A DNA stretch of 64,000 nt from Campylobacter concisus (GCF_002913045.1 NZ_PPAF01000035.1:310001-374000); one strand, 5' to 3'; positions 9,371 through 20,904 are shown, counted from the first letter of the stretch. Made by a program: numbers and translations. Notes: a model not told the origin generated them from the sequence alone.

Positions 9371-11299
9371 GTGATAAGCCTAAAAAATATCACAAAAAGC
9401 TTTAAGCTTGGCGATAATGAGATAGAAATTCTTCATGGCATAAATTTAGAGATAAAAAAGGGCGAATTTATAGCTATCATCGGTCAGTCTGGCTCTGGTA
9501 AATCAACTCTGATGAACATCCTTGGTTGCCTTGATAGCCCAAGTGGCGGGCAATACTTACTAGATGGCAAAGATATATCTAAATTTGATAGTGACTCGCT
9601 TGCCAAGCTTAGGCGAGATAAATTTGGCTTTATCTTTCAAAGATATAACCTTCTTAGCACGATGAACGCCCTTGAAAACGTCGCACTTCCTAGCATTTAT
9701 GCAGGGGCAAATAAGAGCGATCGAGAAAAAAGAGGAATGGAGATTTTAGACTCTCTTGGCCTTAGTGAAAAGGCTAAAAATTTACCAAATAAACTCTCAG
9801 GCGGACAGCAGCAAAGGGTTTCCATAGCAAGGGCGCTGATGAATGGTGGCGAGATCATCTTGGCTGATGAGCCAACAGGCGCGCTTGATAGCAAAAGTGG
9901 TCTTAGAGTGATGGAAATTTTAGTGGATCTTTATAAAAAAGGTCACACCATCATCATCGTTACGCACGATCCAAAGATCGCCGAGTACACGAGTAGAGTG
10001 ATCGAGATAAAAGATGGCAACATCGTAAGCGACAATGTAAAAAATAGCGAAATTTACGAGGCTACAAAGCAGAGCCAGCCAGAAAAAAGCAAATTTACCT
10101 ACTATAAAGATCAGCTAATTGAAAGCTTTAAAATGTCGGTAAATGCGATGCTAGCTCATAAATTAAGATCACTTTTAACGATGCTTGGCATTATTATTGG
10201 CATCACTGCAGTCATTAGCGTCGTAGCTCTTGGCAAAGGCTCACAGGAGCAAATTTTAGCTGGTATCAGAAAGATCGGCACAAATACGATCGATATCATG
10301 CCAGGAAAAGGCTTTGGCGATATGCTCTCAGGTAGGGTAAAAACGCTCTCTATAAGTGACGCAAATATGCTCTCAAAGCAGTCATTTCTGGACTCAGTCA
10401 CTCCAAACACAAGTACTTCAGGCGTACTAACATATGAAAATATCTCCTTAACAGCGACACTAAAGGGCGGTGGAGTAGGGAGCTTTGACGTAAATGGACT
10501 AAAACTAGAAAAGGGAAGAATTTACGACGAGGACGAGGTTTTAAACTCAGATTCTGTCACACTAATAGACCAAAACACCAAAAATAGTATATTTAAAAAC
10601 GAAGATCCTATCGGCAAGATCATACTTTTTAATAAAAAGCCACTTCGCATTATAGGCGTTTTGCAAAAAGATGAGTTTAAAGTCGGCGATGCTAGCTCGC
10701 TTAAAATTTATGCTCCATACACGACTGTGATAAACAAGATAACGGGAGATAAATTTATTAGCTCAATAACCGTAAAAGTAAATGAAAGCGTAAATGCTCA
10801 AATCGCAGAAAAGAGCCTAACCGATCTTTTAACGATAAAACACAGCAAAAAAGACTTCTTTACTAGAAATTCTGATAGCATCAAGCAGACTATCGAAGAG
10901 ACGATCTCAACCATGCGCCTTCTAATATCAAGTATCGCCGTGGTTTCGCTAGTAGTTGGTGGCATAGGCGTGATGAATATCATGCTAGTCTCGGTCACCG
11001 AGCGCACCAAAGAGATAGGTATCAAAATGGCGATCGGAGCCAGACAGAGCAACATCTTGCAGCAGTTTTTGATAGAGGCGGTGCTACTTTGCCTTATCGG
11101 CGGAGCTATTGGTATAGCCTTTTCCTACGCTATTGGCTACATTTTCAACAACTTTTTAGATGGTTTTAGCATGATCTTTTCAAACGGCTCGATCGTGCTT
11201 GCGCTTGTTACGTCGATGGCCATTGGCATCATCTTTGGCTATATGCCAGCTAAAAATGCCTCAAAACTAAATCCAATAGATGCGCTTTCAAGGGAGTAA
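9371..11299 (+). CDS. macB: MacB-like ABC exporter (ATPase fused to permease)
   Basis: This 642-residue protein starts with GTG immediately after the macA stop. Residues 1-230 form the ATPase: Walker A (GQSGSGKST), signature (LSGGQQQRVSIARAL), Walker B (IILADEPTGALD) and H-loop (VTHD). A first transmembrane helix follows near residue 270, then a large periplasmic MacB_PCD domain. The C-terminal FtsX-type permease has three helices (LISSIAVVSLVVGGIGVMNI and the last 90 residues). Length matches MacB (about 648). With the adaptor upstream and the lipoprotein channel downstream it makes a complete tripartite mechanotransmitting efflux pump. The cargo cannot be read from sequence. Confidence 0.92.
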   Translation: MISLKNITKSFKLGDNEIEILHGINLEIKKGEFIAIIGQSGSGKSTLMNILGCLDSPSGGQYLLDGKDISKFDSDSLAKLRRDKFGFIFQRYNLLSTMNALENVALPSIYAGANKSDREKRGMEILDSLGLSEKAKNLPNKLSGGQQQRVSIARALMNGGEIILADEPTGALDSKSGLRVMEILVDLYKKGHTIIIVTHDPKIAEYTSRVIEIKDGNIVSDNVKNSEIYEATKQSQPEKSKFTYYKDQLIESFKMSVNAMLAHKLRSLLTMLGIIIGITAVISVVALGKGSQEQILAGIRKIGTNTIDIMPGKGFGDMLSGRVKTLSISDANMLSKQSFLDSVTPNTSTSGVLTYENISLTATLKGGGVGSFDVNGLKLEKGRIYDEDEVLNSDSVTLIDQNTKNSIFKNEDPIGKIILFNKKPLRIIGVLQKDEFKVGDASSLKIYAPYTTVINKITGDKFISSITVKVNESVNAQIAEKSLTDLLTIKHSKKDFFTRNSDSIKQTIEETISTMRLLISSIAVVSLVVGGIGVMNIMLVSVTERTKEIGIKMAIGARQSNILQQFLIEAVLLCLIGGAIGIAFSYAIGYIFNNFLDGFSMIFSNGSIVLALVTSMAIGIIFGYMPAKNASKLNPIDALSRE

Positions 11300-11300
11300 T

Positions 11301-12647
11301 ATGAAATTTCTAAGCCTAGTTTTAGTGCTCGTTTTAAGCGGTTGCGCTGTTAAAAATATAGATGAAAATTATAAACAAATTTTACTTGAAGATAACGCTA
11401 GCAGGGAGCTAAATTTAAACACTTCTTGGTGGAAAGAATATCATCAAAGCTACCTTGATGAGCTTGTAGAACTTGCGCTTAAAAACAACACCGACCTTGC
11501 AAAAGCCGCGATAAATGTAAATAAAGCACTTGCTCAAGCTGGCATTTTGCAGGCAAATTTAACCCCAAGCTTTAACGCTGGTTTTGAGGCAACAAGTAGT
11601 AAAAACATAAAAGAGGGCGGTGCTTCTAGTAGAAGTTTTGGCTCAAGCATAGGGCTTAGCTATGAGCTTGACCTTTGGCAAAAGCTAGCAAATAGCAAAG
11701 ACGCAGCGATGTTTGAAGCAGATGCTACTAAATTTGATCTGGAGGCTGGCAAACTAAGCGTGATAAACTCCGTGGCAGACACTTATTTTCAAATTTTATA
11801 TCTAAACGAGAGCATCAAAACTTATGAGCAAATTTTAGAAATTTATAATAAGCTAAATGAGATAGTTGGGCTTAAATTTGAGCTTGGCAAAGAGGAGGCG
11901 TTAAGCTTAAAGCAGATAAACTCACAGCAACTAAACGCTCAAAATAAGATAGAAAGTGCCAAAAAAGAGCTTGTGAGTGCTAAAAAAACGCTTAGGATTT
12001 TGCTAAATGAGAGGCCAGAATTTGAGCTTAAATTTGAAGATCTCACGCTAAGTTCCGTTAAAAGAGTGGGTGTTGATCTAGATGTGCCAACAAGCGCCAT
12101 AGCAAACCGCCCGGACCTAAGAGCGGCCATTTACCGCATAGAAGAGGGCATCCTAAACTACAAAGCTAGCCAAAAAGATTTTTATCCAAGCATCACGCTA
12201 GGAGCTAGCCTCAAAAGTAGTTCAAGTACAAAAGAGGGCGCATTTAGCCTTAAATTTCTAAATGGTAACGTCGCTTTAAATTTACCATTTTTAAACTATC
12301 ACAAGCTAAAGTCAAATTTAAAAGTAAGTGAGGCAAATTTCGAGCTTGCAAAACTAAACTATATAAGTACTCTAAATAGCGCATTAAACGAGATAGACGC
12401 ATTTTACAAAGGCTATCTAAACGACGAGGCGCTGCTTATAAACTATCAAGAACAGATAAAAAACTACGAGGAAATTTCAAAAATTTATGAGCTAAAATAC
12501 TCCTACGGCAAAGTCGAGCTAAAGCAGTTTTTGGAGGCTAAAAACAGCGAGCTAGAGGCTAAAATAGGGCTATTAAAAGCAAAATACACGCTTTTACAAG
12601 ACGAGCTAAATATCTACAAAGCCATGGCTGGCAAATTTAATAGGTAA
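11301..12647 (+). CDS. NodT/TolC-family outer-membrane efflux lipoprotein
   Basis: This 448-residue protein begins MKFLSLVLVLVLSGCA, a lipoprotein signal with lipobox LSGC. An in-frame ATG 21 nt upstream (11280) lies inside macB, and I rejected it in favour of 11301, which has AGGGAG upstream and starts the signal peptide. Two OEP repeats follow (about residues 60-240 and 270-445), rich in heptad-like Leu/Ala and Lys/Glu, as in the trimeric TolC alpha-barrel. It would be the outer-membrane exit duct for the MacAB pump encoded just before it. It starts 1 nt after macB stops, so co-translation is likely. Family call is firm. Confidence 0.9.
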   Translation: MKFLSLVLVLVLSGCAVKNIDENYKQILLEDNASRELNLNTSWWKEYHQSYLDELVELALKNNTDLAKAAINVNKALAQAGILQANLTPSFNAGFEATSSKNIKEGGASSRSFGSSIGLSYELDLWQKLANSKDAAMFEADATKFDLEAGKLSVINSVADTYFQILYLNESIKTYEQILEIYNKLNEIVGLKFELGKEEALSLKQINSQQLNAQNKIESAKKELVSAKKTLRILLNERPEFELKFEDLTLSSVKRVGVDLDVPTSAIANRPDLRAAIYRIEEGILNYKASQKDFYPSITLGASLKSSSSTKEGAFSLKFLNGNVALNLPFLNYHKLKSNLKVSEANFELAKLNYISTLNSALNEIDAFYKGYLNDEALLINYQEQIKNYEEISKIYELKYSYGKVELKQFLEAKNSELEAKIGLLKAKYTLLQDELNIYKAMAGKFNR

Positions 12648-12651
12648 ATTT

Positions 12652-13143
12652 ATGAGCTCGGCTTGGGACTATGAGGCAAATGCGTGTAGCAGTGATGGCA
12701 AATTTAGCGCCAAATTTGAAGGCTGTGAGGTCGCTATGGGCGCTCCAACCCTTGGCGAGCTACGACTTTTTATAAATAGCAAGCACTGTCTAAAATTAAA
12801 AAATGAGCCTTCAAACCACGAAAAAAGACTATCAAATTTTGATCAAAATTTAGTTAAAGATGACGATGCGCTTCAAATTTTACTTAGCGAAAGGGCGACT
12901 GCTTGCTTTTTGTTTTCAGAGGACTCTAAATTTCTAGCTTTTTCTGAATGGACGGCAGATAAAATGCAGATCGTAAAGGTAGTGCACCTAGCCGATATGA
13001 GCATAAAAACTGATAATAGGCGCAAAAGAGTAGTGGAATTTCTCTCATTTGATGATGGCTTGCTTGAAATTTTAGACTCGCCGATCTTTATGCCTAAAAA
13101 CTACACACTGGATATCCGCACACTTTTTGACGATAAAATTTAA
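12652..13143 (+). CDS. Hypothetical protein, last gene of the macAB operon
   Basis: I do not recognise this 163-residue protein. It starts 4 nt after the efflux lipoprotein stop and has no strong ribosome site of its own, so it is probably read by translational coupling. No signal peptide or membrane segment is visible, so it is probably cytoplasmic. The sequence shows an N-terminal WDYEAN...DGKFSAKFEG stretch, then alternating strands ending in a hydrophobic/acidic C-terminus (LEILDSPIF...). The spacing suggests beta-sheet structure, and the FLAFSEWTADKMQIV segment resembles a beta-propeller blade, but this is weak. Its position suggests a role with the pump or its substrate; that is inference only. 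Confidence 0.7.
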   Translation: MSSAWDYEANACSSDGKFSAKFEGCEVAMGAPTLGELRLFINSKHCLKLKNEPSNHEKRLSNFDQNLVKDDDALQILLSERATACFLFSEDSKFLAFSEWTADKMQIVKVVHLADMSIKTDNRRKRVVEFLSFDDGLLEILDSPIFMPKNYTLDIRTLFDDKI

Positions 13144-13651
13144 TTCTTGAGCGAGCGCTTTATGTACATTTATCGCAGTTTTTTGCAAGGTTAGTGCTCT
13201 GCGCTTAAAAGCAAGAACCGCAAACTCCAAAGATAGCTCTTGCTCACTTTTCAAAATAGGGTAGATCAAATTTCAAGTTATATATAAGATAAATACAAAT
13301 TTCACATTTTTTGAAAAGTGTAAAATTTAACTAATTTTCTTACAAATATTTTTATGTCAAATTTAATGGATAAATTAAAATCATACAAAAGATAAAATCC
13401 AAAATAAGCCTATAAATCAATATTTAAATTCATATAAAAGAAAAAATAAGAAAATTAAAATAACAATTTGAAAATTATAGTTTTCAATACAAATATATAA
13501 AAAAGCTTGTATTTTACCTTTTAACATATTCATATAAGTATTATGCTTTAAAATTATCTTTATTAAAATGAAAGTCGTATTTGATTTTTTGAAAACTTAC
13601 AACACTTAGAAGTAAGTTTTCAAAATTAGAAGTTTTATAAGATTGTAGATT
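13144..13651. other. AT-rich intergenic region between convergent genes
   Basis: This 508-nt gap lies between the 163-residue gene (+) and the YqeY gene (-). Positions 13144-13270 are less AT-rich and, read on the minus strand from a TTG at 13269, encode a helical, plausible-looking peptide that overlaps the plus-strand gene end. Positions 13270-13585 are very AT-rich with no credible gene. A perfect hairpin follows at 13587-13625. I see no RNA gene I can name. Confidence 0.6.
13587..13625. repeat. Perfect 14-bp inverted repeat, probable transcription terminator
   Basis: TTTTGAAAACTTAC (13587-13600) and its exact complement GTAAGTTTTCAAAA (13612-13625) flank an 11-nt loop. It sits 26 nt beyond the stop of the minus-strand YqeY gene, so it probably terminates that operon. 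There is no strong U-tract after the stem in either direction, although the stem ends in T/A runs that could serve. Confidence 0.5.
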
Positions 13652-14083
13652 TTAAGCCAAAAGCTCTTTTGCGATCATACTTATGCGTTTTGCTTCAGCA
13701 CTTGCTCCGATCTCATCTTTTGCCATTTTCATTACGGCACCTAAATTTTTACCAGCTCTTTCAATAATCTTTTTTATTTTTTCTTTAAGTTCTTCATCAC
13801 TTAGTTGTGCTGGCAAATATGCCTTAATAAACTCAATCTCGCCCTGCTCTTTTTTAGCCAAATCCTCTCTAGCGCCTTTTATATAAAGCTCAACTGAGTC
13901 AGCCCTCTTTTTGATCTCTTTTTGAAGTAGCGGAAGTACGACATCGTCGGTCATCTCGATCCTTTGATCGACTTCGACTTGCTTAAGTGCTGCATTTAGT
14001 GTCCTTAAAGTGTCTCTTTTAAACTCATCTTTTGCCTTCATAGCCTCTTTTATATCAGCTAAAATTTGCTCTCTTATACTCAT
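13652..14083 (-). CDS. yqeY: GatB/YqeY domain protein
   Basis: This 143-residue protein is full length for the YqeY family (about 148). It has the N-terminal helical half (REQILADIKEAMKAKDEFKRDTLRTL) and the C-terminal tRNA-binding-like half resembling the GatB tail (LPAQLSDEELKEKIKKIIE, GAVMKMAKDEIG). The family is widespread and its exact role is unsettled; similarity to the GatB tail suggests an RNA or tRNA-linked function. ATG is preceded by GGAGAGGAA. It lies 30 nt downstream of the Ppx/GppA gene and is probably cotranscribed with it. Confidence 0.88.
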   Translation of the reverse strand: MSIREQILADIKEAMKAKDEFKRDTLRTLNAALKQVEVDQRIEMTDDVVLPLLQKEIKKRADSVELYIKGAREDLAKKEQGEIEFIKAYLPAQLSDEELKEKIKKIIERAGKNLGAVMKMAKDEIGASAEAKRISMIAKELLA

Positions 14084-14113
14084 TTCCTCTCCTTTAAATT
14101 TTTGAAATATTAA

Positions 14114-15016
14114 CTAAAAATTTGTGATAATTTCTTGAAATTTTCCTTGCAGATAGGTCACCCCAACACCCTCTCTAAGCCCATCGTCAATAACTAAAAA
14201 TTTTGCTTCTTGCTCGCTTAAAAGCTCCTCTAAAAGCAAGGTTCCAGCGATGAGCGGATACTTTCTGCTTCTTCCAACCGCCACATCAGCGCCCTTATCA
14301 TCCATCTTTAAAAGCTCATCTATAAACCAAGCAAGATCATCATTTTTAAGCTCATATCCGCTTACTTTTTTTGGATCATAGTTCTCGTAGTTAAGTCCAA
14401 GTCGTAGCGCTGCGATAGTAGTTGGTACACCGGAAGTCAGTACGATAAATTTATTTTTTAAGCTATTTAAAAATTCTCTTGCATCTTTTGTATAAAATTT
14501 TGCATTTTCTTGCATTAAATCAAGTGTTTTAAATTTCTCAAAAAATGTAATAATGCCAAATTTAAAACTCATAAAATTTCCATCTTCGCCGATCTCTGAG
14601 CTTGCTCCACCGATGTCAATGACGCTAAATTTTTCATTGATTCCAAGCTTTTTAAAAGCATTTTGAACACCCAAAAATGTAAGCTTTGCTTCTGCTTTAC
14701 CACTGATGATATGAAAATTTATGCCGAATTTCTCTCTTATCTCGCTAAAAATTTCCTCGCTATTTGACGCTACCCTAAAAGCCTCAGTTGCGACTGCTGC
14801 GCATTTAAATTTATCAAAATCAAATTTATTTTTAGCCTCCGATATCGCTTCAAATAACCTATTTTTAGACTCATCTGCTATCTTGCCACTTTCATTTAGC
14901 CCTCTAGCAGCTCCTACTATCTTTTCATAAATTTGCTCATTACTAAAGCCATTTTGCTCTTTTTTGACAAGCGCTACGCGAAATGTGTTTGAGCCAAGAT
15001 CGATCGCTATGACCAA
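14114..15016 (-). CDS. Ppx/GppA-family phosphatase (exopolyphosphatase or pppGpp phosphohydrolase)
   Basis: This 300-residue protein begins IAIDLGSNTFRVAL, the ASKHA phosphate-binding loop of the family. It continues with TEAFRVASNSEEIF, then SVIDIGGASSEIG (second phosphate loop) and LTSGVPTTIAAL (adenosine motif). It equals the two-domain core of about 300 residues and lacks the C-terminal HD-like domains of E. coli Ppx. Similar short forms in epsilonproteobacteria hydrolyse polyphosphate and/or pppGpp; which reaction applies here is not visible. The start is a TTG with AAGGAT 6-7 nt upstream. A phosphate permease is encoded divergently next door, which fits phosphate metabolism. Confidence 0.88.
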   Translation of the reverse strand: MVIAIDLGSNTFRVALVKKEQNGFSNEQIYEKIVGAARGLNESGKIADESKNRLFEAISEAKNKFDFDKFKCAAVATEAFRVASNSEEIFSEIREKFGINFHIISGKAEAKLTFLGVQNAFKKLGINEKFSVIDIGGASSEIGEDGNFMSFKFGIITFFEKFKTLDLMQENAKFYTKDAREFLNSLKNKFIVLTSGVPTTIAALRLGLNYENYDPKKVSGYELKNDDLAWFIDELLKMDDKGADVAVGRSRKYPLIAGTLLLEELLSEQEAKFLVIDDGLREGVGVTYLQGKFQEIITNF

Positions 15017-15074
15017 AATTTATCCTTAAAATTTTTGCAGATTCTAACATATGATAATTTAGTATCATTTAAAG

Positions 15075-15115
15075 TTGAAAAATTCTAAAAACTTTAATAT
15101 TTTTCAAGATATAAT
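15075..15115 (+). promoter_or_regulatory. Promoter region of the phosphate permease gene with inverted repeat
   Basis: A perfect TATAAT -10 box lies at 15110-15115. Just upstream, TTGAAAAAT (15075-15083) and ATTTTTCAA (15099-15107) form an exact 9-bp inverted repeat spanning the -35 zone. This is a candidate operator, possibly for phosphate control, but no known consensus is matched. Confidence 0.45.
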
Positions 15116-15145
15116 CCCTATCAAAAACCTTATAAGGGGGCTTGA

Positions 15146-16684
15146 TTGCTTCGAGATAACTTATTAGCATTTGTTATTTTTGCAATTTGTAGCGTTGGAT
15201 TTTTCGTTTGGGGCTATCAGTATATCCCGACAAATAACTACTTTTTATTCTTGATCGCCGGCATGTTTGGTCTTTTTATGGCCTTCAATATCGGTGGAAA
15301 TGACGTTGCAAACAGCTTTGGCACAAGTGTTGGCGCTAAGACTCTTACGCTTAAGCAAGCTCTCATCATCGCAGCCATTTTTGAGCTTAGCGGTGCTATA
15401 TTTGCAGGATCAGAGGTTACAAATACGATTAGAAACGAGATCGTGAAATTTCCAAGCGATCTAAACCCGATGAAATTTGTCATCATTATGATCTCAGCCC
15501 TTCTTAGCTCAGGCCTTTGGCTCTTTTACGCGTCTAAAAAAGGTCTACCGGTCTCGACCACTCACTCAATCGTTGGCGGCATCGTTGGCGCAGGACTTGC
15601 TATGGGCTTTATGATAAAAGATCCCGAGCCATTTAGTATGGTTTCTTGGAGTGAGATCGGCAGGATCGCCGTTAGCTGGGTTATCTCACCACTGCTTGGC
15701 GGCGTGATGTCTTACATTATATTTGGCTACGTAAAAAGTAAGATTATCGAGCCAACACATGAACTTAAAATGAATCTAAAAGCGCTAAAGGCTGAGAGAA
15801 AAGCATATAAAGAAAGCTTTGTAAAAGCACTAAAAACAAAGCCGGCCGAGGAGCAAATAGCTACTCTTTCAAAGATCGCAGTTATCGACGAGGACGAAAT
15901 CGAAACCACTGAATACAGCGAGTATCGCTCAAAAATTCGCATCATGAAAGATGGTGAAAAAGAGATAGACACTTTTAAAGCGATGAAAAAGCACATCCCA
16001 ATCATCGCTGGATTTGCCGCGATGGTGATCTCGTCGATGATGCTTTTTAAAGGGCTAGAGCATATAAATTTAGCCTTTAGTATCATCCAAACTATCTGGA
16101 TCATCTTTGTGATTGGGGCTCTGGCATATCTTGCAAGCCTTGCTATCATAAATGTCATGAGCAAAAACGATAGCGAAAAGAGCATCAATAGAATTTTTTC
16201 ATGGTTTCAAATTTTTACCGCTTCATCTTTTGCATTTTCACATGGTGCAAACGACATCGCAAATGCGGTTGGACCATTTGCAGCCGTACTCGACGTGCTA
16301 AAAACTGGCTCTATAAACGAAAGCTCACCGATACCTAGCATCGCGATGGTAACCTTTGGTATCTCGCTTGTCGTTGGACTTTGGTTTTTAGGCAAAGAGG
16401 TGATCACTACTATCGGCTCAAAACTAGCTGAAATTTTACCTACGACCGGCTTTAGCGCCGAGCTTGCCTCAAGTATCGTCATACTTCTAGCCACAAAGCT
16501 TGGCATACCAGTTAGCTCGACGCATATCCTAATAGGCGCAGTTTTAGGCATCGGCATCGTAAATAAAAATGCAAACTGGAAAATGGTAAGACCAATCATT
16601 CTTGCTTGGCTCATCACGCTTCCAGCAGCTGCTATCTCATCAGCTATATTTTATTTTGCCCTTGCTAAATTTTTAGACGTTTAG
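15146..16684 (+). CDS. pit: PiT-family inorganic phosphate transporter
   Basis: This 512-residue inner-membrane symporter contains both PiT signature repeats, GGNDVANSFGT near residue 50 and GANDIANAVGPFAA near 370. Each is followed by hydrophobic helices and a second conserved motif, PVSTTHSIVGG and PVSSTHILIGA. About residues 195-290 form a hydrophilic loop rich in Lys and Glu between the two halves, as in bacterial Pit proteins. Proton- or metal-coupled phosphate uptake is the known family role. Start is TTG, chosen because AAGGGGG lies 5 nt upstream and no in-frame ATG fits the first helix. Monocistronic, divergent from the Ppx/GppA gene. Confidence 0.92.
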   Translation: MLRDNLLAFVIFAICSVGFFVWGYQYIPTNNYFLFLIAGMFGLFMAFNIGGNDVANSFGTSVGAKTLTLKQALIIAAIFELSGAIFAGSEVTNTIRNEIVKFPSDLNPMKFVIIMISALLSSGLWLFYASKKGLPVSTTHSIVGGIVGAGLAMGFMIKDPEPFSMVSWSEIGRIAVSWVISPLLGGVMSYIIFGYVKSKIIEPTHELKMNLKALKAERKAYKESFVKALKTKPAEEQIATLSKIAVIDEDEIETTEYSEYRSKIRIMKDGEKEIDTFKAMKKHIPIIAGFAAMVISSMMLFKGLEHINLAFSIIQTIWIIFVIGALAYLASLAIINVMSKNDSEKSINRIFSWFQIFTASSFAFSHGANDIANAVGPFAAVLDVLKTGSINESSPIPSIAMVTFGISLVVGLWFLGKEVITTIGSKLAEILPTTGFSAELASSIVILLATKLGIPVSSTHILIGAVLGIGIVNKNANWKMVRPIILAWLITLPAAAISSAIFYFALAKFLDV

Positions 16685-16750
16685 ATATATTTTTAAATAA
16701 CGAAAACCGCCCTATTTTTAGATATTTTTTGTATAAATTTTATATGAGAG

Positions 16751-16778
16751 CTTGGCAAGTCAAGTTCAACCTGCCAAG
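16751..16778. terminator. Hairpin between convergent pit and clpB
   Basis: CTTGGCA (16751-16757) pairs with TGCCAAG (16772-16778) around a 14-nt loop. It lies 11 nt past the clpB stop on the minus strand and 66 nt past the pit stop, so it could serve either gene. No strong U-tract follows, hence modest confidence. Confidence 0.4.
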
Positions 16779-16789
16779 TAAATTTGAAG

Positions 16790-19363
<2,574 letters not shown>

Positions 19364-19395
19364 TAAATCTCCTTGGGTTATTTTATATGGTTGCC

Positions 19396-19425
19396 ATTAT
19401 ATAACTTTAGTCTTATATTGTCAAG
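19396..19425 (-). promoter_or_regulatory. clpB promoter with embedded HspR (HAIR)-like operator
   Basis: On the minus strand TTGACA (19424-19419) and TATAAT (19401-19396) are separated by exactly 17 nt, a perfect consensus sigma-70 promoter. Superimposed on it is CTTGACA-N7-ACTAAAG (19425-19405), matching the HAIR consensus CTTGAGT-N7-ACTCAAG at 11 of 14 arm positions with the correct spacing. HspR bound here would cover the -35 box and spacer. HAIR is the established operator of HspR, which represses chaperone genes in Campylobacter and Helicobacter. Confidence 0.75.
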
Positions 19426-19582
19426 TATTTTTATAATGCTTGTCACTCTTTTTATTTAATTGCTAAAATTTGCTGTTATAAATTTGTATCAAAAACTATC
19501 CAAAAGCAAAAATATAAGCTTAAATTTATACTTTTTTTAGCCAAAAGCTAATAGAATTGAGCCAAAAATTATAGGAGAAATT

Positions 19583-20887
19583 TTGAATAAATTTAGTAGA
19601 TTTTTTGCACTAAAAATTACAGGTGCTTTGCTTATCTCAAGTGTAGCAGTGAATGCACTTTTTGCAAAGAGTGAAGACGAAGCAAGTGCGAAGCTTGAAG
19701 CACTTTCAAAGCTTACAAAAACAATTTCAACCGTTGAAAAATACTATGTTGATGATATTAAATTTAAAGAGATCATTGATAAAGCCATAGCAGGGTTAAT
19801 GCAAAATTTAGATGCCCACTCAAGCTTTTTAAATGAAAAAGCTTACAAAGATATGCAGGTGCAAACAAGTGGAGAATTTGGTGGCCTTGGCATAACAGTT
19901 GGCATGAAAGATAGCGCACTAACCGTTATTTCACCGATAGAAGATACCCCAGCTGATAAAGCAGGTATAAAATCAGGCGACATTATCTTAAGGATAGATG
20001 GGAACTCAACTATCGGCACAACGATAGATGAAGCTGTAAATAAAATGCGTGGCAAGCCAAAAACTCCAATAACTATCACAATTTTGCGAAAAGGCGAGCA
20101 AAAGCCATTTGACGTAAAGATCATAAGAGATCTAATAAAGGTTGAGTCTGTCTATGCAAAAATGATAGAAAATGACAACATTCTTTATGTGCGTGTCACA
20201 AATTTTGATAAAAATGTTGTTACAAAGGTAAAAGAAGCAATCAAAGAATATCCAAAAGCAAGTGGCATCATACTTGATCTTAGAAACAATCCTGGCGGAC
20301 TTTTAAATCAAGCTGTCGATCTAGTTGATCTTTTTGTAGATAACGGCGTCATCGTCTCTCAAAAAGGCCGCGATGCATCTGAAAATGTAGAGTATAAAGC
20401 AAGTGTGAGTAAAACTCTTTCAAAACTACCGCTTGTTGCACTAGTAAATGGCGGAAGTGCAAGTGCTAGCGAGATCGTAAGTGGCTCACTTCAAGACCAT
20501 AAACGTGCTGTAATAATCGGCGAAAATACCTTTGGTAAAGGAAGCGTTCAAGTAATCCTTCCGATAGATGACACCGAAGCATTAAGGCTAACCATCGCAA
20601 GATATTACTTACCAAGTGGCAGAACTATCCAAGCAGTTGGCGTAACACCTGATGTAGTCGTACATCCTGGCAAAGTGCCACAAAGTGACGATAGTGCGTT
20701 TAGCATCAAAGAGAGTGAGCTAAAAGCGCACCTAAAAAGTGAACTAAATAAGATAAATCCTACAAGTGAGGGCAATAAAACTGAAGCAAAAGATGATAAA
20801 AAGATAATCACGCAAAAGAAAGTTGATGAAGATATTCAATTAAAAACAGCGATTGACACGATCAAAATTTTAAAAATAAAACAATAA
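19583..20887 (+). CDS. ctpA: Carboxy-terminal processing protease (S41 family)
   Basis: This 434-residue exported protease has an N-terminal signal/anchor (LKITGALLISSVAVNALFA). A PDZ domain spans about residues 90-170 (GGLGITVGMKDSALTV, AGIKSGDIILRIDG), and the S41 catalytic core holds Ser in GGSASASEIVSGSL and Lys in FGKGSVQ, the Ser-Lys dyad. It trims or degrades periplasmic and envelope proteins. Start is TTG with AGGAGA 4-5 nt upstream. It precedes purC by 17 nt and may be cotranscribed with the purine genes, an arrangement also seen in C. jejuni. A charged Lys-rich tail follows the protease domain. Confidence 0.93.
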   Translation: MNKFSRFFALKITGALLISSVAVNALFAKSEDEASAKLEALSKLTKTISTVEKYYVDDIKFKEIIDKAIAGLMQNLDAHSSFLNEKAYKDMQVQTSGEFGGLGITVGMKDSALTVISPIEDTPADKAGIKSGDIILRIDGNSTIGTTIDEAVNKMRGKPKTPITITILRKGEQKPFDVKIIRDLIKVESVYAKMIENDNILYVRVTNFDKNVVTKVKEAIKEYPKASGIILDLRNNPGGLLNQAVDLVDLFVDNGVIVSQKGRDASENVEYKASVSKTLSKLPLVALVNGGSASASEIVSGSLQDHKRAVIIGENTFGKGSVQVILPIDDTEALRLTIARYYLPSGRTIQAVGVTPDVVVHPGKVPQSDDSAFSIKESELKAHLKSELNKINPTSEGNKTEAKDDKKIITQKKVDEDIQLKTAIDTIKILKIKQ

Positions 20888-20904
20888 ATTAGAAGGAGAT
20901 CTCC

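Noticed and set aside
13072-13269. Minus-strand 65-codon gene
   Set aside because: It overlaps the end of the coupled plus-strand gene, starts with TTG and has no clear ribosome site. Kept only as a possible remnant in the findings.
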